Below are positions 8,225 to 20,460 of a stretch of DNA of 64,000 nt, in pieces. Source of the stretch: Oceanicella actignis. Lineage in GTDB: Bacteria; Pseudomonadota; Alphaproteobacteria; Rhodobacterales; Rhodobacteraceae. The notes under the pieces are model-generated. The model was given only the letters and a program-made list of their open reading frames with translations, ran no database searches and was not told the origin of the DNA. The stretch is from contig NZ_VNHJ01000001.1 in NCBI RefSeq assembly GCF_008124525.1, positions 496,001-560,000 of the forward strand. Direction: 5' to 3'. The stretch's first letter is position 1. Each line of letters starts with the position of its first letter. A program made the translations under genes and the position numbers.

Positions 8225-9150
8225 TCAGAGGGGATCTTCCTCGGCCTGGCGCAAAGCCTCGGCGCCGGTCAGGACATCCATCATTTCCTCGGTGATCTCG
8301 TCCTGACGCAGGATGAGCGACTGGCGCGTCAGCTCGGCAAGCTTCTCGCGGATGTTGCGGTCGGCGGCGCGCATGACCTCTAGGCGCGCGGCGTTCTCGG
8401 CGGCCATGGTTTCGACCAGCGCGGCGGCGATGCGCGAGAAGAGCAGCTCGTCGGCCAGGCCGGCCGCAAGCGCGTCCGGCGCAAGCTGGGCGAGCGGGGC
8501 GTCCAGCCCCGACGGGGGCCGCGCGGCGGCCGGATCGAGGCGGTGCGGCGCCTGGCGCGTCAGGACGGGCGCTTGCGGCCCGCCGCGCCCGCATGGCGCG
8601 TGGATCAGGCGCAGCGAAGGCGCGCGCGCCAGGCGCGCCGCCAGACGCGCGGCCAGTTCGGGGGCCGAGGCGATCCGCGCCGGCATGGGCAGCACGGCGT
8701 CCGGCGCGCGTCCGCTTTCCTGCGCAAGGGTCCGCGCAAGACGCGCGCCGACGACCTCGAGCGCCTCGCCGGGCGCCAGCGCCCTGACGGCGCGCGCAGC
8801 GAGGCGGGCGTTCATCGCGCCGACGAAGCCATGTTCCGAGCCCATGACCAGCAGCGTCGCGCGCGGCGCGGCCGCCGGTCCGGTCTCCGGCGCGTCGGCG
8901 CGCGCGCTTTGCGGCCCGAAGGCGGGCGCTTGCGGCGCGTCTTCGGCGGCGCCGGGCGCAAGATCGGCAAGCAGGCCGGGCGCGAAGGCCGCCAGCGCCT
9001 GGCGCGTCGCCGCGAGGTGGGCGCGCGCGGCCTCGAGCGCCGGGGCGGCGGCGCGCGACTGGGCCGCGGCCAGCGATTGCAGCGCCCGGACGATCTCGTG
9101 AAAGCTGCGCAGCGCGGCGATTCGCCCGCGGATATGGGGCAGCTTGTCGC

Positions 9151-9154
<4 letters not shown>
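8225..9154 (-). CDS. atpG: N-ATPase gamma subunit
   Basis: A 309-residue gamma subunit, the central stalk of F1. The N-terminal helix (IRGRIAALRSFHEIVRALQSLAAAQSRAA) and the C-terminal helix (NIREKLAELTRQSLILRQDEITEEMMDVLTG, broken here as in the family) form the coiled coil. The Ala/Pro-rich middle is long and divergent, as in N-ATPases. It starts with GTG at 9154, overlapping the atpA stop as GTGA. Last gene of the operon, converging with hemA; the 154 bases between contain only GC-rich inverted repeats. The reading frame is intact. Confidence 0.85.
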
Positions 9155-10807
<1,653 letters not shown>

Positions 10808-10818
<11 letters not shown>

Positions 10819-11566
10819 CGTCCATGCTCCTTGCAAGGCGCGCGCGGGCTTCGGACAGGAAATCGGCCCAGGCCAGCCGCAGCTCTGCGCCGCCCATGGT
10901 CAGGACGAAGCCGCCGAGCAGCGCGGGATCGACGCGGAAGGTCAGCCGCGGCGGCGCGCCGACAAGACGGCCAAGCGCCTCGCGCCACGCGGCGCGCGCG
11001 TCCTCGTCCAGCGCGCGGGCGGTGACGAGCGCGGCGTCCGCCCCGGGCGAGGCCAGCGCGGCGCGCTCGGCAGGTTCCATCTGCGCCAGCGCGCGCTCGA
11101 AGGCGGCGATCTGCGCGGGCGCGTCGTCCGCGCCGCAGGCCGCGCCGAAGCTTTGCAGCACGCGCCCGGCCAGCGTGGCGGCCAGGGCGGCGATGTCGGC
11201 CCGCGCGGCGTCGATGGCGCGCGCGCGGGTCTCTTGCGCCGCGCGCCGCGCGGCCTCGCGGATGGCCTCGGCTTCGGCCTCGGCCTTGGCGATGCGCTGC
11301 GCGCGCAACGCCTCGAGCTCGGCTTCGGCCTGCGCGGCGAGGGCGCGCTTGCGCTCCTCGAACTCGGCCAGCGCCCGCTCATGGCGGCGGCGCGCCTCCT
11401 CGGCGGCCGCCTCGCGCGCGCGCGCCGCGTCGAGCGCGGCGTTCACGCGGGCTTGACGCTCGGCGATCACCTGTCGCACCGGGCGGTAGAGAACGCGCGT
11501 CAACACCCAGACGAGGACCAGGAAGTTCGCGGCCTGCAGCCCCAGCGTCCACCAGTCGATGGTCAT
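10808..11566 (-). CDS. atpF: N-ATPase b subunit with a C-terminal delta-like domain
   Basis: A 252-residue peripheral-stalk protein. Residues 3-25 form one membrane helix (LGLQAANFLVLVWVLTRVL), followed by a long charged, Ala/Arg/Glu-rich coiled coil to about 140. The last part contains RVDPALLGGFVLTMGG, which resembles the conserved end of the delta subunit (VDPxLIGGxxxRIGD). N-ATPase operons have no separate delta gene, so this tail probably does the job of delta in attaching the stalk to F1. It starts four bases after the atpE stop and overlaps atpA. The frame is intact. Confidence 0.85.
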
Positions 11567-11569
11567 GCG

Positions 11570-11813
11570 TCAGCCGACGAAAGGGTTGGCGTAGAGCAGA
11601 AGCAGCGCGACCACGAGGCAGTAGATCGCCATCGTCTCGATCATCGCGAGCCCCACGAACAATGTGCGCGAGAGCACCCCCCGCCGCCTCGGGCTGGCGG
11701 GCGATCGCCTCCATCGCCGCGGCCACGGCGCGCCCTTCGGCCAGCGCGGGGGCGATGGCGCCGAAGCTGACCGCCAGCGCGGCGCAGATCACCGAGATCG
11801 TTTCGATCGTCAT
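11570..11813 (-). pseudogene. atpE: N-ATPase c-ring subunit, frameshifted
   Basis: From the ATG at 11813 (AGGAG eight bases upstream) the first 43 residues are a normal c subunit: helix 1 with SFGAIAPALAEG and the loop EAIARQPEAAG. At 11677-11682 a run of six C on the plus strand (six G in the gene) has one base too many. In the next frame the second helix continues, GLAMIETMAIYCLVVALLL, ending YANPFVG and a stop at 11570. The span is 244 bases, one more than 81 codons. Read straight, the product loses helix 2 and its ion-binding glutamate. Repaired, it is an 80-residue subunit with Glu in both helices. Could be real loss, phase-variable slippage or a base-calling error. Confidence 0.85.
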
Positions 11814-11827
11814 GCGAGAGGCTCCTT

Positions 11828-12496
11828 TCAGGTTTCGACGACGCCAAGACCGGCGCCGATGTAGACGGCGGCGAGAACGGCGAAGATGTAGGCCTGCACC
11901 AGGCCGATCAGCACGCCCAGCGCCATGAATGGCGTCGGCAGCAGAAAGCCCGCCAGCGACAGCAGGATCGCCACGACGAATTCGTGGCTCATCATGTTGC
12001 CGAACAGGCGGATCATCAGCGAGAAGGTGCGCGTGATCTCGCCCAGAAGGTTCAGCGGCAGCATCAACGCCGTGGGCTCGGCATAGCGCCGCAGATAGGC
12101 CCGCCAGCCGCGCGCGCGGACCCCGTGCCAGTGCACCGAGAAGAACACGATCAGCGCCAGCGCCGCGGGGGTTTCCAGATGGCCGGTGGGGGGCGCAAGG
12201 CCCGGAACCGCCGCGGACAGGTTGGCGCTGGCGATGAACAGGAAGAGCGTGCCCAGCAGGGGCATGAAGGGCCAGGGGTCCCGGCCCAGGATCTCTTCCG
12301 CCTGGCGCGCGATGGCCTCGACCACGATCTCGAGCGCGGCTTGCGCGCGGCCCGGCGCGATGCGCGGGCGCCGCATGATGGCGCCCGCGGTCAGCGTCAT
12401 CGCCGACATCAGCAGCCACGTCGTCGCCACCGCCGCCGAGACGGGAACCGGGCCGAGGTGGAACAGGATCTCGGGGGTCAGGGGATTGGTCGTCAT
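11828..12496 (-). CDS. atpB: N-ATPase a subunit
   Basis: A 222-residue membrane subunit that forms the ion half-channels beside the c ring. Five or so membrane segments are visible. The essential arginine is in SLMIRLFGNMMS (about residue 163), followed by the family stretch HEFVVAILLSLAG. It is shorter than housekeeping a subunits, as usual for N-ATPases. Start 12496 overlaps the atpR stop as ATGA. The frame is intact, in contrast to the ring gene next to it. Confidence 0.9.
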   Translation of the reverse strand: MTTNPLTPEILFHLGPVPVSAAVATTWLLMSAMTLTAGAIMRRPRIAPGRAQAALEIVVEAIARQAEEILGRDPWPFMPLLGTLFLFIASANLSAAVPGLAPPTGHLETPAALALIVFFSVHWHGVRARGWRAYLRRYAEPTALMLPLNLLGEITRTFSLMIRLFGNMMSHEFVVAILLSLAGFLLPTPFMALGVLIGLVQAYIFAVLAAVYIGAGLGVVET

Positions 12497-12852
12497 GGGC
12501 GTTTCCCGTCCTGGGGCGCGTCGCGGGCGCCGGGGTCCGCGCCGCGATGGGCGGGCGGGCGCGGGCCGGCGTCCAGCTCGCGCAGCGCGGCGCGCATGCG
12601 CAGGCGCCGCGCCAGCAGGAAGCCGGCGAACAGCGCCAGAAGCGGCCCCGCGCCCCGTTGCGCCGCCAGCCAGAACGCCGCGCCGGCCAGGGTCAGCCGG
12701 CCAAGCGCCAGCGCCGCGGCGCGCATGGGGCCGGCCGCGCCGGCGGCGGGGGTCGCGCGGCGCAGAAGCGCCAGATAGACCATGCCAAGCGCCGCGCCGG
12801 CCGCCGCGAACGCCGCCGCCTCAAGCGCAGGAGCAAGCGTCGGGGGCGTCAT
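12493..12852 (-). CDS. atpR: AtpR, N-ATPase-specific small membrane protein
   Basis: A 119-residue protein with three hydrophobic segments (about residues 8-30, 40-60 and 62-80) and a charged C-terminal tail rich in Arg, Pro and Asp. No enzyme motif. Its identity comes mainly from position: in the atpDCQRBEFAG order typical of N-ATPases, the gene before atpB is atpR, thought to help assemble or stabilise the c ring together with AtpQ. Start 12852 overlaps the atpQ stop as ATGA, and the stop overlaps the atpB start. Confidence 0.75.
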   Translation of the reverse strand: MTPPTLAPALEAAAFAAAGAALGMVYLALLRRATPAAGAAGPMRAAALALGRLTLAGAAFWLAAQRGAGPLLALFAGFLLARRLRMRAALRELDAGPRPPAHRGADPGARDAPQDGKRP

Positions 12853-13260
12853 GCGTCGTCCTCCTTCTTGCGCGCGGGGTCCGACCTGGCGTCGGGCGCG
12901 CGGTCGGCGCGCTGGGCCCGGCGCACGCGCCGCCACGCCAGCCAGCCGCCTAGCGATGCGCCCGGCATGATCACTCCGGCGCTGAAGGCCCCCCCTGGCC
13001 CAGCCGCAGGTCCAGCAAGCGCCCCAGCGCCGCCGCCGCCAGGGTCGGCGCGGCCACCAGCCACCCCAGCCCGCCCGTCACGGACAGATCGCGCCAGAAC
13101 GCGCCGGGCGCGTCGGCGGCCGCGCGCCGGCGCGCCTCGCGCTCAAGCGCCTCGGCCAGCGCCGCGCGCCCGCCCTCGTCGCGGGCGGCCGGGCCGGCGC
13201 CGTCGCCCGCGGCGGCGGCCTTGCCCTGCGGGCGGTCGGGGCCGTCGGCGCGGGCGGGGC

Positions 13261-13264
<4 letters not shown>
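12849..13264 (-). pseudogene. atpQ: AtpQ, N-ATPase-specific membrane protein, frameshifted
   Basis: Starts at 13264 (ATGA overlap with atpC). The first frame gives a charged N-terminus and a first membrane helix, FWRDLSVTGGLGWLVAAPTL, then ALGRLLDLRLGQGG and an early stop at 12971. The second helix, AGVIMPGASLGGWLAW, and a basic/acidic tail lie in another frame, ending at 12849. The break is at a run of seven C (plus strand 12989-12995). Adding one base joins both halves into 138 residues with the two-helix AtpQ layout. The span, 416 bases, is one short of 139 codons. Second of three frame breaks in this operon. Confidence 0.75.
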
Positions 13265-15260
<1,996 letters not shown>

Positions 15261-15267
15261 TCATTCC

Positions 15268-15281
15268 TTGATGCAGCGCAA
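15268..15281 (-). promoter_or_regulatory. FNR-like box upstream of the N-ATPase operon
   Basis: Plus-strand reading TTGAT-GCAG-CGCAA: a perfect left half site and a right half with two mismatches to TTGAT-N4-ATCAA. It lies 54 bases upstream of the atpD start codon, so it could sit near -41 of a promoter driving the operon. With the hemA box it would tie the operon to low oxygen. Match is partial; function inferred. Confidence 0.35.
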
Positions 15282-15733
15282 ATTCGCCGTCCACGGCGCG
15301 CGCCCGGTCGCAGCCCCTTGCGCGGAGCTGCGCGGCCGCCGGACCGACCGCCGCCGCCCCGTGGCTTGCCGCGCAGTCTGCCGGGGCCGCCGGATTCCCT
15401 CGAGGCCTGCCGGCGTCGGGCGGCGGCGGGCACAAGCCCCGCGCGGCGGCCCGCGGCGTCCGGGGCCCGGCGCGCGATCGGTCGGCGCCCGCGGCGGGGC
15501 GCCGCGCAGATCGCCCCGCGGCTTGCGCGTGCGTCGCTACGGCGCCTGCGATGCGAGGGCCGAGGCCAGACCCCTGCGCGCGGCGCGGCCCTGGGGCGGA
15601 CGCGCGGTCAGGCGCGGCGAGGCCCCTGACCGGCGCGATGAGGCGCCGCGCGCGGCTGCGCGGGCGGTCTTGCCGATGCGGCGGCCTGCGCGGCGTCGAA
15701 GCCCATCTGCGGGCCTGCGCCGCCGCCGGGGGC
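15282..15733. other. Gap of about 450 bases with no supported gene
   Basis: Between the N-ATPase promoter region and the DUF1491 gene. The sequence is extremely GC-rich, full of CGCG and GGCC repeats. Open frames here are Arg/Pro/Ala-rich on both strands with no recognisable motif or ribosome site. I see no RNA gene or mobile element. Confidence 0.6.
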
Positions 15734-16066
15734 TCATTCGAGCCCCGGCTCGTCGAGCAGCGCGCGCCCCTCGCGGTCCTCGACCTCGATGATCCACAAA
15801 TCCGGGTCGAAGGCGCGCTGGCGCGCCAGAGAGGCGTCCACCTCGGCCTCGTCGCCTTCGGCGAGAACGGTCCACACGCGCTCGCCCGACGGGCCGAGGC
15901 TGCGCGCATGGGCGCGCGCGCGCCCGTCCAGGGTGTTGACCTTGACGATCACCGCGCCGGCGTGGTCGTCGCCATGGGCGGTCACATAGGCGGGGATGTC
16001 GTTCAGACGCAGCCGCGCCAGATAGGCGTGCACCCAGAATTCGGCGCGCAGGCGCGGCGCGCTCAT
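15734..16066 (-). CDS. DUF1491 family protein
   Basis: A 110-residue soluble protein of unknown function. It begins PRLRAEFWVHAYLARLRLNDIPAYV (split family signature) and has a GDDHAGAVIVKVN core followed by WTVLAEGDEAEVD and DLWIIEVEDREGR near the end, as in DUF1491 proteins that are widespread in alphaproteobacteria. Start 16066 overlaps the era stop as ATGA, so it is probably translated with era. Size equals the family norm. Confidence 0.85.
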   Translation of the reverse strand: MSAPRLRAEFWVHAYLARLRLNDIPAYVTAHGDDHAGAVIVKVNTLDGRARAHARSLGPSGERVWTVLAEGDEAEVDASLARQRAFDPDLWIIEVEDREGRALLDEPGLE

Positions 16067-17004
16067 GACTTGCCGGCGTCGCGGAAGTCGAGCCCCATCT
16101 CCTGATAGCGCTCAGGCTCGTCCATCCAGCTGGGGCGGGCGCGCACGTCAAGGAACAGATGCGCCGGGCGCCCCAGCAGGCGGGTCAGCTCTTCCCGCGC
16201 CTGGGCGCCGATCTGCTTGATCGTCTCGCCCTTGCGGCCGAGCACGATGCCCTTGTGGCCGTCGCGCGCGACGTAGATCACCTGCTCGATGCGCACCGAG
16301 CCGTCCTTGCGCTCTTCCCAGCTCTCGGTCTCGACGGTCAGCTGGTAGGGCAGCTCCTGATGCAGGCGCAGGGTCAGCTTCTCGCGCGTGATCTCGGCGG
16401 CGATCATGCGCAGCGGCAGATCGGCGATCTGGTCCTCGGGATACAGCCACGGACCCTCGGGCATGCGTTGGGCCAGCCAGCGGCGCAGATCGGCGACGCC
16501 GTCGCCCTTCTCGGCCGAGATCATGAAGGTGGCCGCGAAGGGGTGGCGCTCGTTCATGCGGGCGGCCAGCTCGAGCAGCTTCTCGCGGCGCACGCGGTCG
16601 ATCTTGTTGATGACCAGGATGACGGTCTGCGCGGGGCGGGCGCGCTCTTCGAGGGCGCGCAGGATCTCTTCCACGCCCTCGGTCAGGCCGCGATGGGCCT
16701 CGATCATCAGCGCCACCACGTCGGCGTCCTCGGCGCCGCCCCAGGCGGCCGCGACCATGGCGCGGTCGAGGCGCCGGCGCGGGCGGAACAGGCCCGGCGT
16801 GTCCACGAACACGATCTGCGCCGGACCCTCGACGGCGATGCCGCGGATGCGCGCGCGCGTGGTCTGCACCTTGTGCGTGACGATCGACACCTTGGCGCCG
16901 ACCATGCGGTTGAGCAGGGTGGATTTTCCGGCGTTCGGCTCGCCGATCAGGGCGACGAAGCCGCAGCGCGTCGGCGCCGCGGCGGGGGCTTCGACGTCAG
17001 GCAT
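16063..17004 (-). CDS. era: GTPase Era
   Basis: A 313-residue GTPase that binds the 3' end of 16S rRNA and is needed for 30S subunit maturation. GTP-binding motifs: GEPNAGKST (G1), DTPGL (G3) and NKIDRV (G4). The C-terminal KH domain includes GHKGIVLGRKGETIKQIG. ATGs at 17007 and 17004 overlap the end of rnc. GGAG lies four and seven bases upstream respectively, so 17004 is preferred. Part of the minus-strand chain rpoZ to DUF1491, here directly coupled to rnc and DUF1491. Confidence 0.95.
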   Translation of the reverse strand: MPDVEAPAAAPTRCGFVALIGEPNAGKSTLLNRMVGAKVSIVTHKVQTTRARIRGIAVEGPAQIVFVDTPGLFRPRRRLDRAMVAAAWGGAEDADVVALMIEAHRGLTEGVEEILRALEERARPAQTVILVINKIDRVRREKLLELAARMNERHPFAATFMISAEKGDGVADLRRWLAQRMPEGPWLYPEDQIADLPLRMIAAEITREKLTLRLHQELPYQLTVETESWEERKDGSVRIEQVIYVARDGHKGIVLGRKGETIKQIGAQAREELTRLLGRPAHLFLDVRARPSWMDEPERYQEMGLDFRDAGKS

Positions 17005-17698
17005 CATCGGACTCCAGCTGATCGAGAAGGCGGGCGGCGGCGGCCTGCTGCGCGGCGCGCTTGGACGGGGCCGAGGCGGTGGCCTCGCGCCCGTCGGCAA
17101 GGCGCGCCGCGACGGTGAAGACGGGGGCGTGGTCGGCGCCCTCGCGCGAGATGGTGGCGTATCGCGGCGGCTCCATGCCGCGCGCCTGCGCCCATTTCTG
17201 CAAGGCGGACTTGGCGTCGGTGGGCGGCTCGTCCCCGGCCGCCTCGAGGCGCGGCCCCCACAGGCGCAGGATGGCGGCGCGCGCGGCGTCCAGCCCGTGT
17301 TCGAGATAGACCGCCGCGATCAGCGCCTCCATGGCGTCGCCCAGCATGGCCTGCTTGCGCCGCCCGCCGGTCAGCTTCTCGGAGCGGCCAAGGCGCATGG
17401 CCTCGCCCAGCCCGATCTCGGCGGCGATCTGCGCGCAGGTCTCCTTGCGCACCAGGGCGTTGTAGCGGGCGGCGATGCGGCCCTCGGGCTCGTCGGGGTG
17501 GCGGGCCAGCAAGGCCTCGGCCAGCACCAGGTTCAGAACGCGGTCGCCCAGGAATTCGAGGCGCTGATTGTCCGCGCGCGCCGGCGACGAGGCGGATGGG
17601 TGCGTCAGCGCCTCTTCCAGCAGGTCGCTGGGCTGCAGCGGCGCCCCCAGCGCCTGCGACAGGCGCCGCGCATGGGCGGCCAGCTCGCGCCGGCTCAT
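16997..17698 (-). CDS. rnc: Ribonuclease III
   Basis: A 233-residue double-strand-specific endoribonuclease for rRNA and mRNA processing. The RNase III signature NQRLEFLGDRVLNLVLAE is at residues 43-60, with the second acidic patch LGDAMEALIAAVYLEHG near 115. A double-stranded RNA-binding domain occupies the last 70 residues (DAKSALQKWAQARG to AAQQAAAARLL). It sits 16 bases after lepB and overlaps era, the widespread lepB-rnc-era arrangement. Confidence 0.95.
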   Translation of the reverse strand: MSRRELAAHARRLSQALGAPLQPSDLLEEALTHPSASSPARADNQRLEFLGDRVLNLVLAEALLARHPDEPEGRIAARYNALVRKETCAQIAAEIGLGEAMRLGRSEKLTGGRRKQAMLGDAMEALIAAVYLEHGLDAARAAILRLWGPRLEAAGDEPPTDAKSALQKWAQARGMEPPRYATISREGADHAPVFTVAARLADGREATASAPSKRAAQQAAAARLLDQLESDDA

Positions 17699-17714
17699 GC
17701 GCCCCCCGCCCGCG

Positions 17715-18473
17715 TCATCGGACCGCCACGAAGAAGCGGTCGGCGCGCCAGTTCCAGACCTCCCAGAAGCGGCCCGCGAAGCTGAGCGCGATCAGATCGG
17801 CGCGGCCGACCAGGTTCTCGAGCGGGACCATGCCCACGCCCTGGCGGCTGTCGTTGGAATTGTCGCGGTTGTCGCCCATGAAGAAGTAATGCCCCTCGGG
17901 CACCACGAATTCGCGGGTGTTGTCGGTGAATGGCTTGTCGTTGTCGTCGGCGTTCAGCACGATGTGCTCGCGCCCGCCGGGCAGGGTCTCGATGAAGCGC
18001 TCCTTGAGGCACATCACCTCGCCGTCGATGCGCGGATAGGCCTTGCAGGCCAGATTGGCGCCGGGGTCGATGGGCTCGATGAAGACGCCGTCGGGGCGCT
18101 GGGGCGCGGCCTGGCCGTTGATGTAGAGGATGCCCTTGCGCATCTGGATCCGGTCGCCGGGCAGGCCGATCAGGCGCTTGACGTAATCCTCGCCCGAGCG
18201 GGGATGCTTGAACACGATGACGTCGCCGCGCTCGGGCTGGCGGGCCAGGATGCGGCCGGGGATCGGCACGGCCGAGAAGGGGAAGGAGTGGCGCGAGTAG
18301 CCGTAGGCGTATTTCGACACGAACAGGAAATCGCCGATCAGCAGCGTCGACTTCATCGAGCCCGAGGGGATCCAGAAGGGCTGGAACAGAAAGCTGCGGA
18401 ACGCGCCCGCGATCAGCAGCGCGTAGACGACGGTCTTGAGCAGCTCGCCCAGACCTTCCTTCTTCTTGGCCAT
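17715..18473 (-). CDS. lepB: Signal peptidase I
   Basis: A 252-residue membrane protease that removes Sec and Tat signal peptides, needed here for the exported Sox proteins among others. One N-terminal membrane anchor (TVVYALLIAGAFRSFLF), the catalytic serine in IPSGSMKSTLLIGD, the catalytic lysine in SGEDYVKRLIGLPGD and the box GHYFFMGDNRDNSNDSR are all present. ATG at 18473 gives the usual MAKKK start; an alternative ATG lies two codons upstream. Followed by rnc. Confidence 0.95.
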   Translation of the reverse strand: MAKKKEGLGELLKTVVYALLIAGAFRSFLFQPFWIPSGSMKSTLLIGDFLFVSKYAYGYSRHSFPFSAVPIPGRILARQPERGDVIVFKHPRSGEDYVKRLIGLPGDRIQMRKGILYINGQAAPQRPDGVFIEPIDPGANLACKAYPRIDGEVMCLKERFIETLPGGREHIVLNADDNDKPFTDNTREFVVPEGHYFFMGDNRDNSNDSRQGVGMVPLENLVGRADLIALSFAGRFWEVWNWRADRFFVAVR

Positions 18474-18558
18474 GCGCATTCATCCATTCCCGCGGGCGCC
18501 TTCCCGCCGCCGCGTTGTCGCGCCTGGCCCCGGCCATGTCAAGCAAGGCCCTGACCGG

Positions 18559-18969
18559 TCAGCGGGCGGGCGCGGCGGGCCTTGCCTCGATCACCACGAA
18601 GGCCTGCGCCCATGGGTGATCGTCGGTGATCGTCAGGTGGATCACGGCCTCTCGCCCCGGCGGGGTCAGCGCCGCCAGCCGCGCCGCCGCGCCGCCGGTC
18701 AGGCGCATGGTGGGCTGGCCCGAGGGCAGGTTGACCACGCCCATCTCGCGCCAGGCCACGCCCATGCGCAGCCCCGTGCCCAGGGCCTTGGCGCAGGCCT
18801 CCTTGGCGGCCCAGCGCTTGGCGTAGGAGGCGGCGCGGGCGCGGCGGCGCTCGGATTTCGCCTGCTCGATCTCGGTGAAGACGCGCTGCACGAAGCGCTC
18901 GCCGAAGCGTTCGAGCGTGCGCTCGATGCGGCGGATGTCCGCCAGATCCGCGCCGACGCCCAGGATCAT
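18559..18969 (-). CDS. acpS: Holo-[acyl-carrier-protein] synthase
   Basis: A 136-residue phosphopantetheinyl transferase that activates acyl carrier protein. N-terminal [15 protein letters not shown] carries the metal-binding aspartate, and the second motif [16 protein letters not shown] appears here as [18 protein letters not shown]. Start 18969 overlaps the pdxJ stop as ATGA, an arrangement common across proteobacteria. Length is the family norm. Confidence 0.93.
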   Translation of the reverse strand: MILGVGADLADIRRIERTLERFGERFVQRVFTEIEQAKSERRRARAASYAKRWAAKEACAKALGTGLRMGVAWREMGVVNLPSGQPTMRLTGGAAARLAALTPPGREAVIHLTITDDHPWAQAFVVIEARPAAPAR

Positions 18970-19736
18970 GCCGCCCCGCCTTGCGCGCGCGCCGCGTCCA
19001 TCAGCGCCCGCATGCGCGCGATCGAGGCCTCGAGCCCGACGAAGATGGCCTCTCCGATCAGGAAATGGCCGATGTTCAGCTCGACGATCTGGGGGATCTC
19101 GGCCACCGGGCCCACCGTGTCGTAGGTCAGGCCATGCCCGGCATGCACCTCGAGCCCCAGCGCCCCGGCCAGCGCCGCCATCTCGCGCAGGCGCGCCAGC
19201 TCGGCGTCGCGGTCGTCGAAGCGGCCCTCGTGATGGGCGTCGCAATAGGCGCCGGTGTGCAGCTCGACCACCTGCGCGCCGATGCGCGCGGCGGCCTCGA
19301 TCTGCGCGCGCTCGGCCGCGACGAAAAGCGACACCCGGCAGCCCGCCGCGCGCAGCGGGGCGATGAAGGCGGCCAGGCGCGCCTCGTCGCCGGCCACGTC
19401 GAGCCCGCCCTCGGTCGTGCGCTCCTGCCGCTTTTCGGGGACGATGCAGACGGCGTGCGGCTTGTGGCGCAGGGCGATGGCCTGCATCTCGTCGGTGGCC
19501 GCCATCTCGAGGTTCAGGGGCGCCGAGATCGCCGCCGCCAGCGCGGCGATGTCCGCATCGGTGATGTGGCGGCGATCCTCGCGCAGATGCGCGGTGATGC
19601 CGTCGGCGCCGGCGGCCTCGGCCATGCGCGCGGCGCGCAGCGGGTCGGGGTGCGGGCCGCCGCGCGCGTTGCGGATGGTGGCGACGTGGTCGATGTTGAC
19701 GCCAAGCCTGAGCTTGCGCGGTTGCGAGTGGCTCAT
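18966..19736 (-). CDS. pdxJ: Pyridoxine 5'-phosphate synthase
   Basis: A 256-residue TIM-barrel enzyme that joins 1-deoxyxylulose 5-phosphate and aminoacetone phosphate to make vitamin B6 phosphate. Family motifs: [17 protein letters not shown] at the N-terminus, [12 protein letters not shown] near 75, [19 protein letters not shown] near 95 and [11 protein letters not shown] near 195. The start at 19736 has AGGAG six bases upstream. Overlaps acpS. PLP made here serves, among others, HemA at 6.9 kb. Confidence 0.95.
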   Translation of the reverse strand: MSHSQPRKLRLGVNIDHVATIRNARGGPHPDPLRAARMAEAAGADGITAHLREDRRHITDADIAALAAAISAPLNLEMAATDEMQAIALRHKPHAVCIVPEKRQERTTEGGLDVAGDEARLAAFIAPLRAAGCRVSLFVAAERAQIEAAARIGAQVVELHTGAYCDAHHEGRFDDRDAELARLREMAALAGALGLEVHAGHGLTYDTVGPVAEIPQIVELNIGHFLIGEAIFVGLEASIARMRALMDAARAQGGAA

Positions 19737-19833
19737 GGGCTGCTCCTGCCTGTGGTCGTCTGCCTGCGATCGGCGATCGCGCCGTGGGCGCATTTGGCCA
19801 GCGGCGCGGGCGCATGTCCAGCGGCGGAGGGGG

Positions 19834-20448
19834 TCAGGCGGCGTCGTCGGCGGCCTTGCCGTCGCCGTCGCGCCGGCGCGCCTTGCGCGCGCGCAGGCGG
19901 TTGGCGTGCTCGTGCACGCGCCGGCGCGCCGCCGCCATCAGCCGCTCGCGCCGGCGGCTCTGATACGCGGCCACGATCGGGCGCACCAGCGCATAGAACC
20001 CCCACGCGCAGATCAGGCCGGGGCCGAGACCGCCCAGCAGATAGGGCACGAGGATGCTTTCGAGGTTCGCCCACAGCCAGCCCAGCGAGAAGTCCTGCGG
20101 CGGCGGCACATGGACGCCGGTCAGGTGAAAGCCGATATAGAGCGCCGCGCCGGCGATGAAGGGAAAGGTCGCGGGATTGCCCACGAAGGTGCCCAGCGCC
20201 GAGGCCAGGATGTTGCCGCCCAAGAGCCAGGCCAGCGCCGCGGCCAGCACGAAATGCAGTCCGAAGAACGGGGTGAACGAGACGAACACGCCGCAGGCGA
20301 AGCCCAGCGCGATGCGGTGGGGGGTGTCGGGCAGGCGCTGCATGCGCTTGCCGATGTAGAGATAGCCGCGCCGCCACCCCTTGCGCGGGACCAGAAGCTC
20401 GCGCAGGCGAACCAGGACCGGGGCTTTGTCGCGCCTCTTGAAGATCAT
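19834..20448 (-). CDS. DUF2062 domain membrane protein
   Basis: A 204-residue inner-membrane protein of unknown function. After a basic N-terminus come the family stretch [24 protein letters not shown], a second membrane pair ([33 protein letters not shown]) and a third near residues 130-155. The last 45 residues are very rich in Arg and Lys and probably cytoplasmic. It lies between rel and pdxJ on the same strand, 12 bases after the rel stop, as in other Rhodobacterales. Confidence 0.85.
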   Translation of the reverse strand: MIFKRRDKAPVLVRLRELLVPRKGWRRGYLYIGKRMQRLPDTPHRIALGFACGVFVSFTPFFGLHFVLAAALAWLLGGNILASALGTFVGNPATFPFIAGAALYIGFHLTGVHVPPPQDFSLGWLWANLESILVPYLLGGLGPGLICAWGFYALVRPIVAAYQSRRRERLMAAARRRVHEHANRLRARKARRRDGDGKAADDAA

Positions 20449-20460
20449 GGCTTCGGCCTT

